Position numbers and translations under genes: made by a program
Notes under the pieces: model-generated
Seen by the model: only the letters and a program-made list of their open reading frames with translations
Database searches by the model: none
What the model was told of the DNA's origin: nothing
Assembly: GCF_937863485.1 (NCBI RefSeq)
Contig: NZ_CALMFY010000088.1
Coordinates: 29,596-93,595 of the forward strand
Source of the DNA: an uncultured Nostoc sp.
GTDB lineage: Bacteria; Cyanobacteriota; Cyanobacteriia; Cyanobacteriales; Nostocaceae
Reading direction: 5' to 3'
Length of the DNA stretch: 64,000 bases
Shown here: in pieces, positions 44,799 through 53,104 of the stretch
Layout of the letters: each line of letters begins with the position of its first letter
How positions within the stretch are numbered: the first letter of the stretch is position 1

Positions 44799-45442
44799 AG
44801 GGAACTTTTTTAAAGTGTGAGGCTCCTTTAATTCAGAAATACTACGAGCAGCAATTCACTGAATTTAGCCACTTTCTTATGATCTTCGCAAAAATATCAA
44901 GACATTGCACTATACATCTAAGTATATTTTTTATCCGTAACAACGCTCAAGAATCAACTAAATTCCACTAGAGGGTGTATAAGCGCTAGGAAACAAGGAA
45001 GTTTAGGATATCGGGCTGTATCTGGCAGCATATAATCTGTTTTAGGAGCTTTTTTTTCTCTTCCGTAAATTTAATAAGCGAAATTTTTATCTGCCTTAGG
45101 GTATACTTCCTATTTTATACTTTCAGGCTAGTCTTTGATATTTGAAATATTCTTATGCTCAATACTCTCATTATTGTGACTATTGAGCAATTAACAATTA
45201 TTTTTAATGAACAGCGCTAGCAACCTACTAGCGTCGGCTGCTGTTTTATTACCTAGATTTATGCAGACTACTACGTTGGTTTCTGCCAAAAAATGTGCAT
45301 TCCAATGCCTGGACAAACCTGAGTCAACAGACAATTTGTTAAAGCAAATGTGTGCAACACAATTTTAGCCAGACTCTAAAAATAAGCACAAACGCGAACC
45401 TGTGACTATTTCTTTATGCTTTTAGGATTAGGTTACGTCATG
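44799..45442 (+). other. gap with a plus-strand terminator-like hairpin at 45210-45247
   Basis: AACAGC-GCTAG (45210-45220) pairs with CTAGC (45228-45232) and GCTGTT (45240-45245), followed by TTTT. No protein gene precedes it on the plus strand, and both flanking genes are on the minus strand, so a small RNA may end here. Nothing else is recognisable in the 644 bases. Confidence 0.4.
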
Positions 45443-45940
45443 TTAAAGACCTATAACATACTTTTGCCACTCTGTGTGTAATCCACTCTTAAGATGTTTG
45501 CTGACCTCGAAATAGAGGCTGCTATAAGGTTGGCGGGGGGGATGACGCAAAGGCATATGAGCTTCGTGGGGAGTACGACTGCCTTTTTTGACATTGCAAC
45601 GGACACAAGCGGTCACAATGTTTTCCCAGGTATCGCCCCCGCCGCGCGATCGCGGTATTACATGGTCTAGGGTCAACTCATCCCCTGTGTAACCACAGTA
45701 TTGACAGCCATGACCGTCACGGTGCAATATATTTCGGCGAGTCAGAGGAATTTCTTTATAAGGAACGCGTACATAATGACGCAACCGGATCACAGTCGGC
45801 AACGGGAAATCCGAATAAAGGAATTTACCGTTATGTTCCACGCGTTCTGCTTTCCCCTTGATTAACAGAACCGCAGCACGACGCCAACTCGTTATATTGA
45901 GAGGTTCGTAAGATGCGTTTAAGACTAAAACCTTCCCCAT
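45443..45940 (-). CDS. HNH endonuclease family protein
   Basis: 165 residues. N-terminal VLVLNASYEPLNITSWRRAA and LIKGKAERVE form a domain conserved in cyanobacterial HNH proteins. The HNH motif follows: CQYCGYTGDELTLDHVIPRS, RGGGDTWENIVTACVRCNVKK, with paired cysteines (CxxC...CxxC) for zinc. These proteins are small, common and of unknown biological role; a restriction or repair function is possible. The ATG at 45940 opens the conserved start. Confidence 0.88.
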   Translation of the reverse strand: MGKVLVLNASYEPLNITSWRRAAVLLIKGKAERVEHNGKFLYSDFPLPTVIRLRHYVRVPYKEIPLTRRNILHRDGHGCQYCGYTGDELTLDHVIPRSRGGGDTWENIVTACVRCNVKKGSRTPHEAHMPLRHPPRQPYSSLYFEVSKHLKSGLHTEWQKYVIGL

Positions 45941-46189
45941 TTATCTGCGCTCAGGGTATTAGCTTTACATAAATATTAACACAAATACACCCTGCTAGGG
46001 AGATGAGAATAAATTATACTTTCGGGAGAATTCGGAAATTAAGTTATGAGTTGAGAGTTAGTAATGCAACATCTTGTATCTATTCCAATATGAAGGGTAA
46101 ACTTCCTATTTAATCTGATATCGCTTTTAGGAGCGTGTATAGATAGATAACTTGGAAGTTTAGCCGTGGTGGAATAGGAGTCAGTACAA

Positions 46190-47377
46190 ATGTTAAGTCG
46201 CAAACAAATCCCTGGTGTAGTTTCTAATCAGCAGTGCGACACCTACGCGTGGTTTTCGCAACGAGCCTGGGTAGAAATTGATTTAGGGGCGTTGTCGTAC
46301 AATATACAGCAATTGGTGCAGTTTTTATCACCGCGTACCCAGTTGATGGCGGTAGTAAAAGCTGATGCTTATGGACATGGAGCGGTAACAGTCGCCCAAA
46401 CTGCAATTCAATCGGGAGCTAGTTGGCTGGGAGTCGCTACAGTTCCAGAAGCTATTCAATTGCGAGAAGGCGGAATTCAAGCGCCCATTTTGATTTTAGG
46501 GGCAACTCATACACCAGAGCAGATTCATGCGATCGCTCACTGGAAACTTCAGCCCACACTCTGTAGCCCTAAACAAGCTTTGGTATTTTCTGATGCCCTA
46601 GAATCCATGAATTATGGTTCCCCTATCCCAGTACACATCAAATTAGACACGGGAATGTCCAGGTTGGGAACTAATTGGCAGCAAGCTGGCGAGTTTGTGC
46701 AATTAGTGCAGCGCTTACCACATCTATCTATTGCCAGTATTTATTCCCATTTGGCAACAGCAGATGATCCTGATACTACGGCAATGGAAGAACAGCATAA
46801 ACGATTTGAGCAAGCGATCGCTCAAATCAAAGCAATGGGAATCCAACCGCCTTGCTTGCACTTGGCAAACTCAGCAGCAGCACTCACAAATCCAGCATTG
46901 CACTACGACATTGTGCGAGTAGGTTTAGCCGTTTACGGACTCTACCCAGCAACCCATTTACAAAATGCGATCGACCTCAAACCCGTTTTGGAACTTAAAG
47001 CAAGAGTCACCCAAGTTAAAACAATTGCCGCAGGAACTGCTGTCAGCTACGGACATCAATTTATTGCTCCGCGTGAACTTCGCCTCGCTGTCGTGGGAAT
47101 TGGCTATGCTGACGGTGTTCCTCGCGGTCTTTCCAACAAAATGCAGGCGTTAATTCGCGGTCAGCGAGTGTCGCAAATTGGGACAATTACAATGGATCAG
47201 TTGATGCTGGATGTGAGTGCCATACCCAATATCCAAGAAGGAGAAGTAGTCACCTTACTAGGGGAACAGGGAAAAGAACAAATTTCAGCGGACGATTGGG
47301 CAGAAGAATTAAACACTATTTCCTGGGAAATTCTCTGCGGGTTCAAGCATCGTCTGCCTCGTGTTGCAGTCATGTAA
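46190..47377 (+). CDS. alr: alanine racemase
   Basis: 395 residues, PLP-dependent, fold type III. The PLP lysine is in LMAVVKADAYGHGAV, and the catalytic Tyr in VGIGYADGVPRGL, with the conserved WEILCGFKHRLPRV at the C-terminus. It converts L- to D-alanine for peptidoglycan. The first ~25 residues vary in the family. AGGAG nine bases upstream supports the ATG. It is monocistronic and followed by a tRNA gene. Confidence 0.95.
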   Translation: MLSRKQIPGVVSNQQCDTYAWFSQRAWVEIDLGALSYNIQQLVQFLSPRTQLMAVVKADAYGHGAVTVAQTAIQSGASWLGVATVPEAIQLREGGIQAPILILGATHTPEQIHAIAHWKLQPTLCSPKQALVFSDALESMNYGSPIPVHIKLDTGMSRLGTNWQQAGEFVQLVQRLPHLSIASIYSHLATADDPDTTAMEEQHKRFEQAIAQIKAMGIQPPCLHLANSAAALTNPALHYDIVRVGLAVYGLYPATHLQNAIDLKPVLELKARVTQVKTIAAGTAVSYGHQFIAPRELRLAVVGIGYADGVPRGLSNKMQALIRGQRVSQIGTITMDQLMLDVSAIPNIQEGEVVTLLGEQGKEQISADDWAEELNTISWEILCGFKHRLPRVAVM

Positions 47378-47467
47378 TTGGGTATGGGGCATAGGAAATT
47401 AATTTTTCCCTTGTCCCACATTTTCCCTTTCCATAAATAATTTATTATGGTATTCTAGTAAACTGAT

Positions 47468-47549
47468 GCGGATATGGCGAAATTGGCAGACGCGCTAGAT
47501 TTAGGTTCTAGTTCCGAAAGGAGTGAAGGTTCAAGTCCTTTTATCCGCA
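47468..47549 (+). tRNA. tRNA-Leu (anticodon UAG)
   Basis: The acceptor stem GCGGATA pairs with TATCCGC, followed by discriminator A at 47549; CCA is not encoded. The anticodon loop TTTAGGT is closed by CTAGA/TCTAG and carries TAG. A long variable arm (class II) and the GGTTCAAGTCC T arm are present. Confidence 0.95.
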
Positions 47550-47652
47550 TTTATTAAGTTTGCGATCGCTGAGTTATTGGGTAAACGCTGGTTTGCTTTG
47601 AGAATCTGCTGCGTTACACCCTCTAAATATTTGAGATAAATTTAAGATTAAT

Positions 47653-47764
47653 AGGACTTACGCAATTGTGAAGAAAAACCAGCCTTTGCGATTACTTCGC
47701 TTATCTACGAGAGGCTGCGCCAACGCTCGTAATGACGTAAAATCGTAGTCCGTGTGTAAGTCCT
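47653..47764. repeat. MITE-like element with AGGACTTACGCA ends
   Basis: 112 bp from AGGACTTACGCA to TGTGTAAGTCCT, an inverted repeat of about 12 bp. The centre contains CTACGAGAGGCTGCGCC. It is in the 340-base gap between the tRNA and the caspase gene; nothing else is seen there. A fragment of this family is near 9910. Confidence 0.7.
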
Positions 47765-47889
47765 GATTAATTTTCTCTATAAATTCAGCCTTTGATTTTC
47801 AAAAAAAAATTAAATCGTTCCGCTTCGCTACACTCAAAAAGGATAAAGAAAAATAAGAGCAAAGGACAAAAGAACTAAAGTGTAAAGCG

Positions 47890-49737
47890 CTAAAGAGTTC
47901 TCCCAACCGCGCAGACAACACGAAAACCAATATCGTAGTTGAAGTAGTCGCGCACCGCCCTAAGGTAGCTGTAGCGGGACGCAGAACGGCAGAGTTCAGG
48001 ATTGCTGAACCAGGAACCGCCCCGCAGTATTTGATATTGATTATTATTATCTATCCACGCACTTCCATCTCTAGGCGCTCCTTTATAGCTGTCATGCCAA
48101 CTATCTTGACACCACTCCCAGACATTCCCGTGCATATCGTACAATCCAAAGGCGTTGGGTGGAAAACTTCCTAACTCTATTGTTTCTCCACAATTTTTTC
48201 CTTTTGGTGCAGAAGCGTAAGTAGAATTTCCATTGTAGTTAGCTAACTCAGTCGTTATCGTCTCGCCAAAATGAAAGGGTGTATTTGTTCCTGCACGACA
48301 GGCATATTCCCATTCAGCTTCACTAGGTAGACGATATTGCTTGTTTGTATATTTCGAGAGGCGATCGCAAAACTCAACTGCATCGTACCAGGACACTCGC
48401 TCTACTGGTCGTTTATCTGCCTTGAAATAAGATGGGTCTGCTTTCAGGTAACGCTTAACTTTGGGTAGTGCTGCTAATCTTCTCCATTGCGTTTGGGTGA
48501 CTGGATGTTTACCCATCAAGAATGATTGAACCGTCATTTCATGCTGAGGTTTTTCGTCATTATTTCCTTCCCCTGATGGTGAACCCATCAGGAATTTGCC
48601 ACTGGGAATCGCAATCATTTCCAAGCTGACACCATTTCCTAAGTCTTCGGTGAAATATTGGGCTTCACTTCTGTCTCGTTTCACCTCTTGACCACTTGCA
48701 TTTACCTTCACTATTTCAAACTGAAAAACCTGTAGTCCAGCTTTATGTCCTGTAGGTGCTGACTCAGAAACTACTGATCTATCTCGCCTTGGTAAAGTAA
48801 TAACTTCAGTAATTTTTGGAGGCACAGAAGACTCTCCAAGTCGCTGGGCAATTCTAGAAAATGCCTCAATTGCTTGCATATCGGAACCCCTAGCAGCCAC
48901 ATTCACCCGAATCCATAACTGTCTGGCTAATTCCCACTCTCCTTTGACTTCCGCTTGATAAGCGTCAAGTTTCATCGTGGCAATATCATGGAGAGTGGCA
49001 TAATCGGGCAACAAAATTAAGTGTAATTTGGTGGCTGGTTCGGCGATCGCATAGGGATATTGTGGAGTTTTCCGGTGCGTTTGATTGATTGTGGGAACTC
49101 TCCATTGTAAATATCGCTCCAGCCTTTCTACTGTGGCACAGTTTCCTTCACCTGCTATTTTCAACCCGTCTAACAACGCCTGGGTAAATGAGCCGTGTTG
49201 CAACTGCTCAATTTCATAAGACCTTTGACTGGGACTGCAAGAGTAAAAGGTGACTACTCCCTGATGTTCTTCACCAATACCCTCTCCTCGCCTGCTTCCT
49301 TCATCGCGGCAGGCATCTAAAAACAACACTACATTATCTGCTCCACTACGGCGCAATCTTTGGGTAACAAAATCAACAGGGATTGCCGTATGTTCTACAT
49401 CCCCTGGATCGCTATCTATCAGCATAAGATAGTCACGGTCAGCTGACCGACAACCGTGACCAGCAAAGAAAAACCAGAGATTATCCCCTGGTGCTAATAG
49501 TGGGTTTTCAAAGTTTGCCCGTAAAAACCGCCGCAAGTTACCGTAAGTAGGCTGAGTGGGAATGGGTGGAGAAGTGGGAATTGCAATTGAATCCTCTGTA
49601 AACAGAAACACTCTATCAAACCGCACTTCCTTTTCAAACCAATCGCGCATAGCTTCGGCATCTAGTTTGGCGTAGTTTAGGTGTTGAAGATTGTTGTACT
49701 GGTTAATGCCGATCGCGATCGCCCAATTTTTAGCCAT
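47890..49737 (-). CDS. caspase-family (metacaspase-like) protease fused to a formylglycine-generating-enzyme-like domain
   Basis: 615 residues from the ATG at 49737 (MAKNWAIAIGINQYNNL); upstream starts add 27 residues not typical of the family. The p20-like domain covers ~1-250: catalytic His94 in WFFFAGHG and Cys143 in VLFLDACRDEGSR. A middle linker (about 290-370) joins a C-terminal FGE-sulfatase (SUMF1-like) domain from about 380, with PSGKFLMGSPSGE, RLPSEAEWEYACRAG, FGLYDMHGNVWEWCQD and RGGSWF. Such fusions are frequent in Nostoc, where the FGE-like part is thought to bind. It may act in regulated cell death or conflict. A ribbon-helix-helix gene lies divergently upstream. Confidence 0.9.
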   Translation of the reverse strand: MAKNWAIAIGINQYNNLQHLNYAKLDAEAMRDWFEKEVRFDRVFLFTEDSIAIPTSPPIPTQPTYGNLRRFLRANFENPLLAPGDNLWFFFAGHGCRSADRDYLMLIDSDPGDVEHTAIPVDFVTQRLRRSGADNVVLFLDACRDEGSRRGEGIGEEHQGVVTFYSCSPSQRSYEIEQLQHGSFTQALLDGLKIAGEGNCATVERLERYLQWRVPTINQTHRKTPQYPYAIAEPATKLHLILLPDYATLHDIATMKLDAYQAEVKGEWELARQLWIRVNVAARGSDMQAIEAFSRIAQRLGESSVPPKITEVITLPRRDRSVVSESAPTGHKAGLQVFQFEIVKVNASGQEVKRDRSEAQYFTEDLGNGVSLEMIAIPSGKFLMGSPSGEGNNDEKPQHEMTVQSFLMGKHPVTQTQWRRLAALPKVKRYLKADPSYFKADKRPVERVSWYDAVEFCDRLSKYTNKQYRLPSEAEWEYACRAGTNTPFHFGETITTELANYNGNSTYASAPKGKNCGETIELGSFPPNAFGLYDMHGNVWEWCQDSWHDSYKGAPRDGSAWIDNNNQYQILRGGSWFSNPELCRSASRYSYLRAVRDYFNYDIGFRVVCAVGRTL

Positions 49738-49856
49738 TTCTGCGTTGGTATTGACTAATATGTTCTTCCCTATTGCAAGTTTACGTGTTACTACTGAATA
49801 ATAGTAATGCACTGTCATGCAGTTTATAGTCTAGAACTAAAAAATAATTGCCTGCC

Positions 49857-50069
49857 ATGACCAAACCTCAAATTGTCGTCAGAATTCCCCCGTATCTTCT
49901 AGAAAAGCTTAACAACTACGCTCAACAGACTGGCACATCTAAAACTGAGGTAGTAGTTGGCGCTTTGGCGCACTATTTAGGATGTGTTGAAAATTTACCA
50001 TTAAATCAAAGAGTTGCCGAACTGGAAGCGAGAACGGCGGTGCTAGAAGCTTTGGTAAAAGCTAGTTAA
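49857..50069 (+). CDS. small ribbon-helix-helix protein with coiled-coil tail
   Basis: 70 residues from ATG 49857; a TTG three codons earlier is possible. TKPQIVVRIPPYLLEKLNNY and AQQTGTSKTEVVVGALAHYL make the strand-helix-helix of the CopG/Arc fold, followed by a C-terminal heptad-like helix (LNQRVAELEARTAVLEALVK). Likely a dimeric DNA-binding regulator. It is divergent from the caspase gene with 119 bases between the starts, so it may control it. An antitoxin-like role is conceivable. Confidence 0.8.
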   Translation: MTKPQIVVRIPPYLLEKLNNYAQQTGTSKTEVVVGALAHYLGCVENLPLNQRVAELEARTAVLEALVKAS

Positions 50070-50097
50070 ATCGGGAGCATCCCAAATGTGCAAAAAC

Positions 50098-50215
50098 CTT
50101 GATAACCCTCATCCTCTAACCCCTTCTCCCATGTTTGGGAGAAGGGGAACTAGAGTCATTTCCCCCCTCTCCCAAACATGGGAGAGGGGCTGGGGGTGAG
50201 GGAAAAGAGTTAAGC
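50098..50215. repeat. double-hairpin dispersed repeat
   Basis: CCCCTTCTCCCatgtttGGGAGAAGGGG and CCCCTCTCCCaaacatGGGAGAGGGG sit side by side with about 20 bases between, as in the insertion at 42086-42255. It is probably the same MITE family. It lies between the RHH gene and the Pepco-like gene. Confidence 0.8.
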
Positions 50216-50265
50216 AAAATTGGAATGTTCCCGTTAAATCAAGAATAATTTCAATAATAAAATTT

Positions 50266-50682
50266 ATGTCAGCAGAAAATTCCACCCCAAAAGCCATCTG
50301 GATTATTACCGAAGAAACGGCTGAAACATCAAGTACCACCAATGAAACATTCAGAAATATTGGAGCAAGAAGCAGTGGAGATAGAGGAGGACGACTCGGA
50401 GTTGAAACCACTGAAGAAATAGTTGTGAGCCGAAAAAAAGACGAAATAGTAATTACTAGACACAAGGTAGAGGTAACTAAACTCAAGCAAGAAATGAAGG
50501 GGTTTCTGGAAGCAATGCGGGAAATGCTTGATGAAGCTGACCAACCCGATTCTAAGATGCAGCTTAACGAGGTGGAACTCTCAGTAGAAGTCAATGGCGA
50601 AGGACAAATCAGTTTGTTCGGGATTGGTGGTGGTAAAGCCGGGGGAAAAGGAGCGATGACTTTTAAATTCAAGCGGAAATAA
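50266..50682 (+). CDS. Pepco/trypco-like conflict-associated small protein
   Basis: 138 residues. The N-terminal part is polar. After a charged helix (KLKQEMKGFLEAMREMLDEA) comes MQLNEVELSVEVNGEGQISL, then FGIGGGKAGGKGAMTFKFKR. This C-terminal beta-rich, Gly-rich pattern recalls the peptidase-coupled (Pepco/trypco) domains found beside caspase or trypsin genes in bacterial conflict systems. The gene right after it (7-base gap) is a truncated caspase, which supports the idea. Assignment rests on recall of the motif. Confidence 0.6.
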   Translation: MSAENSTPKAIWIITEETAETSSTTNETFRNIGARSSGDRGGRLGVETTEEIVVSRKKDEIVITRHKVEVTKLKQEMKGFLEAMREMLDEADQPDSKMQLNEVELSVEVNGEGQISLFGIGGGKAGGKGAMTFKFKRK

Positions 50683-50689
50683 TTGGGAC

Positions 50690-50947
50690 TTGAATATGGG
50701 TAGGAATTGGGCGATTGTTATTGGGATTAATCACTATGAGAATCTGCGTAGGCGTAGCCCGCCGCAGGCATCGCTAAACTTTGCCAAGCGAGATGCTTCT
50801 GCGATCGCAACTTGGTTTCAACAAGAAGCCAAGTTTAATCAAGTTTTCCTCTTCACTGATGATTCTCCCGCAATTGCAGCCAATTCACCAATTCCCAATC
50901 AGGAGAAAAGTATCGAGACAAAAGTGCAGGATCACAACACGCAGTAG
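50690..50947 (+). pseudogene. truncated caspase-family protein
   Basis: The N-terminal ~80 residues of a caspase-like protein remain: MGRNWAIVIGINHYENL (ATG at 50696), then a repeat-derived insert RRRSPPQAS, then LNFAKRDASAIATWFQQEAK and NQVFLFTDDS. Both catalytic residues (in FFAGHG and LDAC) are missing. The break lies at about 50912-50945, and close behind stands GCGAATTCTATTCGCC (50948-50963 region), the end sequence of the MITE family of 12998. The pair with the Pepco-like gene is thus broken. Confidence 0.75.
50746..50774. repeat. small dispersed repeat inside the truncated caspase gene
   Basis: 29 bases differing at three positions from 21800-21828. It is inserted in frame between NL and LN of the caspase start. 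Confidence 0.8.
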
Positions 50948-51177
50948 CGAATTCTATTCGCCTAATACTTTTCTTGAGTCTTGCTAGGCATACTAGGGTA
51001 TAACCCATGTCAGGACAGGTTTCGACCTTTATAACTTTTCAAAAATAAAATAGAAATCTTAGTACTAGTGACAAAAGTAACTATTTAAACATGACTTTGT
51101 ATACAGGCGTGTACCTGATTATTCTGAGTAAATTGAGAATGTACAAATCAAGTAATACAAGGCAGATTAAAGGATAT

Positions 51178-51480
51178 ATGAACCACTTTAAATCTATTCT
51201 TCTTGGAGGCTTATTAGCAGTTGCTTCAATTGCTGCTCTTTCTCAAAATGCTAATGCTGCTGAATTTAAATCTGAGCATGATCATTTGAATCGTAATACT
51301 GTAGCTTTTAATAATAGTAAACTCAAACTCCAACACGAACGTCAAGTTCGTGAACAACGCGCTCGTGAATTACGTGAACGTCAAGCTCGTGAACAACGCG
51401 CTCGTGAATTGCGTGAACGTCAAGCTCGTGAACAACACGCTCGTGAATTGCGTGAACGTCAAGCGAGACTTCATCACTAA
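51178..51480 (+). CDS. small secreted protein with Arg/Glu/Gln 13-residue repeats
   Basis: 100 residues from ATG 51178 (AAGGA just upstream). A signal peptide is clear: MNHFKSILLGGLLAVASIAA, then LSQNANAAEF with a likely cut after NANA or ANAA. The mature part is polar and ends in three and a half copies of the 13-residue unit RQAREQRARELRE, encoded by tandem 39-bp repeats at 51340-51456. The product is predicted to be one highly charged helix in the periplasm or outside. No function known. A strong terminator follows. Confidence 0.75.
   Translation: MNHFKSILLGGLLAVASIAALSQNANAAEFKSEHDHLNRNTVAFNNSKLKLQHERQVREQRARELRERQAREQRARELRERQAREQHARELRERQARLHH
51340..51456 (+). repeat. 39-bp coding tandem repeat, three copies plus a partial
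   Basis: Units at 51340-51378, 51379-51417 and 51418-51456, differing at only a few bases, plus a partial unit (CGTCAAGCG). Each encodes 13 residues. Confidence 0.9.
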
Positions 51481-51512
51481 GAAAAGAAATTTTAACTCAC
51501 TCATATTACGTT

Positions 51513-51540
51513 AGGAGAGTAGCAACACTCTCCTTTTTTT
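51513..51540 (+). terminator. intrinsic terminator of the repeat-protein gene
   Basis: AGGAGAGT (51513-51520), loop agcaac, ACTCTCCT (51527-51534), then seven T residues. A textbook rho-independent terminator, 32 bases after the stop codon. Confidence 0.9.
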
Positions 51541-51561
51541 ATTTATATAAACCTGCTCAAA

Positions 51562-52245
51562 TTAATGCCCAAATTCAGCTAAATCTGAGGTGATGAGTTT
51601 TTCAATTAGTTCTATAACACTATCTCCACGACTACCATTAGTCACAAAATCCACACGCTCTTTGAGCGTTGGTAAAGCATTCGCAACTGCTACTGAATAA
51701 CCACAAAAATTGAGGAAATCATGGTCATTTTCTGCATCGCCAATCCCGATTACATTTTCAGGTCATAACTGCATCTCATCCAAGGCGGCGGCTAACCCTG
51801 TGGCTTTATTAATTACTGACGGTAGCACCATTATTGCACCTTTATTCAATATGACTTGTAATTCTAATCCCATCTGGCGGATAGTTTTTAAAACTATGGT
51901 TTCTTGGGGATGCAAAGTGGCAACAATTACACGACCAACTGACAGGGAATTGACTTGGCGATCGCACAATGCGTTAATAAATTCTGCAGGTGGTTGAGAA
52001 CCTAATAGTTTCTCCTGACGGGTGGTTGGTGAGTACAGCAAAGCGCCGTTTTCTGCTACTACATAATCAAATAAATCTACATCTCTAAAAACTTGCAGCA
52101 ATTCATCTAGTTGTCTACCTGTCACCAAGATAAGTTTGTAACCAAAATTCCGCAGACGTGAAAGTGCTGCCAAAGTATTTTCATTTACATGATTATCAGT
52201 TGCTAGTGTACCGTCGTAGTCAGTGGCCAATACAGAATAACGCAT
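51562..52245 (-). pseudogene. HAD-IIB phosphatase with one in-frame TGA
   Basis: From ATG 52245 (MRYSVLATDYDGTLATD) through LILVTGRQLDEL and GLAAALDEMQL the frame reaches a TGA (51763-51765). It then continues without shift: PENVIGIGDAENDHDFLNF, YSVAVANALPTLKERVDFVT and a normal end at 51562. The full reading frame is 227 codons and keeps all four HAD motifs (DYDGT, VTGR, Lys region, GDAEND). A serine is usual at the stop, so one base change explains it. The protein as written lacks motif IV and should be inactive. Confidence 0.8.
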
Positions 52246-53104
52246 AAAGCCAGTAAATAAATACACAAAATATTCAGCAATTATACATCTAATACCTAAT
52301 CTAGAGGTGTGGCGATGTCTACGACGGGCTATGACGCTCTCTTACGAGACGCTGCGCGTAGCATCTCCCCTTCTCCCAAAGGGAGAGGCTAACGCCTGCC
52401 GTACGATGCCCAAAGGGCTGTAGGGAGAAGAGAACGCTTTACGCAACTCTACAAGACGCTCTTGCTAGCAAGATCCCCGTAGGGGAATGCTATCGGCGTC
52501 GCACTCACACAACATCCACAGTAGGAATAAACTGGCGATCGCACAAGTTTTTTGGACAACTAGAACAATTCACCTGGAGACTTGGTTAATTTCACGCCTT
52601 TTTCTGGTATTGTCATTAGCCCTTCTAAATTATGTTTTATTTTTGTTAAAAAAATCAGTATTATTGCTGTGGTCAAATTGAAGTTATTCAATGCAAAGTG
52701 GCTTCATCTAGCCCTTGGCTAGTTAAAGACTAGATTTTACTTAAGTGTAAATACAGAAGTTCAAATGTATTACCGCCAATAAAATCGGTATTATTCCTGT
52801 GGTCAGATAGGGGTTACTCAATGGAAAGTGGCTTCATCTACTCTTGACATTCTTATGTCTTATTCTCCAAAGATGTCTGTAAATCTCGGTAACAGGTAGT
52901 AAATTAATAAGAATTTACGAATTTACTGAGATTTGATCATTTGAAAATAACGCTGTTGTCGTTGAGTTTCTACCACAATCCCTAAATATAAACTGATGTA
53001 CTTTAAAATACAAAGGTTTGATTCTTTTTACTTAATTGCAATTGTGGAATAACTCTGCACAAATTTAGCTTACACCTATCGAATTTAGCTGAAGTAAAAG
53101 TAAA
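52246..53104. repeat. long repeat-rich region upstream of the chemotaxis operon
   Basis: 52312-52331 is part of the small dispersed repeat (GCGATGTCTACGACGGGCTA). 52330-52500 is a mosaic with GAGACGCTGCGCG and GGGAGAGGCTAACGCCTGCC. Two direct copies of a ~62-bp segment follow at 52650-52711 and 52780-52841 (AAAATCrGTATTATTsCTGTGG...AAAGTGGCTTCATCTA). No gene was seen; the operon promoter should be in the right third. Confidence 0.7.

Noticed and set aside
50109..50672. 187-codon minus-strand frame
   Set aside because: It is the antisense of the Pepco-like gene plus a hairpin repeat; composition is Ser/Pro-rich noise.
51340..51456. Regular ~39-bp direct repeats resembling a CRISPR array
   Set aside because: The copies touch without spacers, lie in frame in a protein with a signal peptide, and no cas gene is near.
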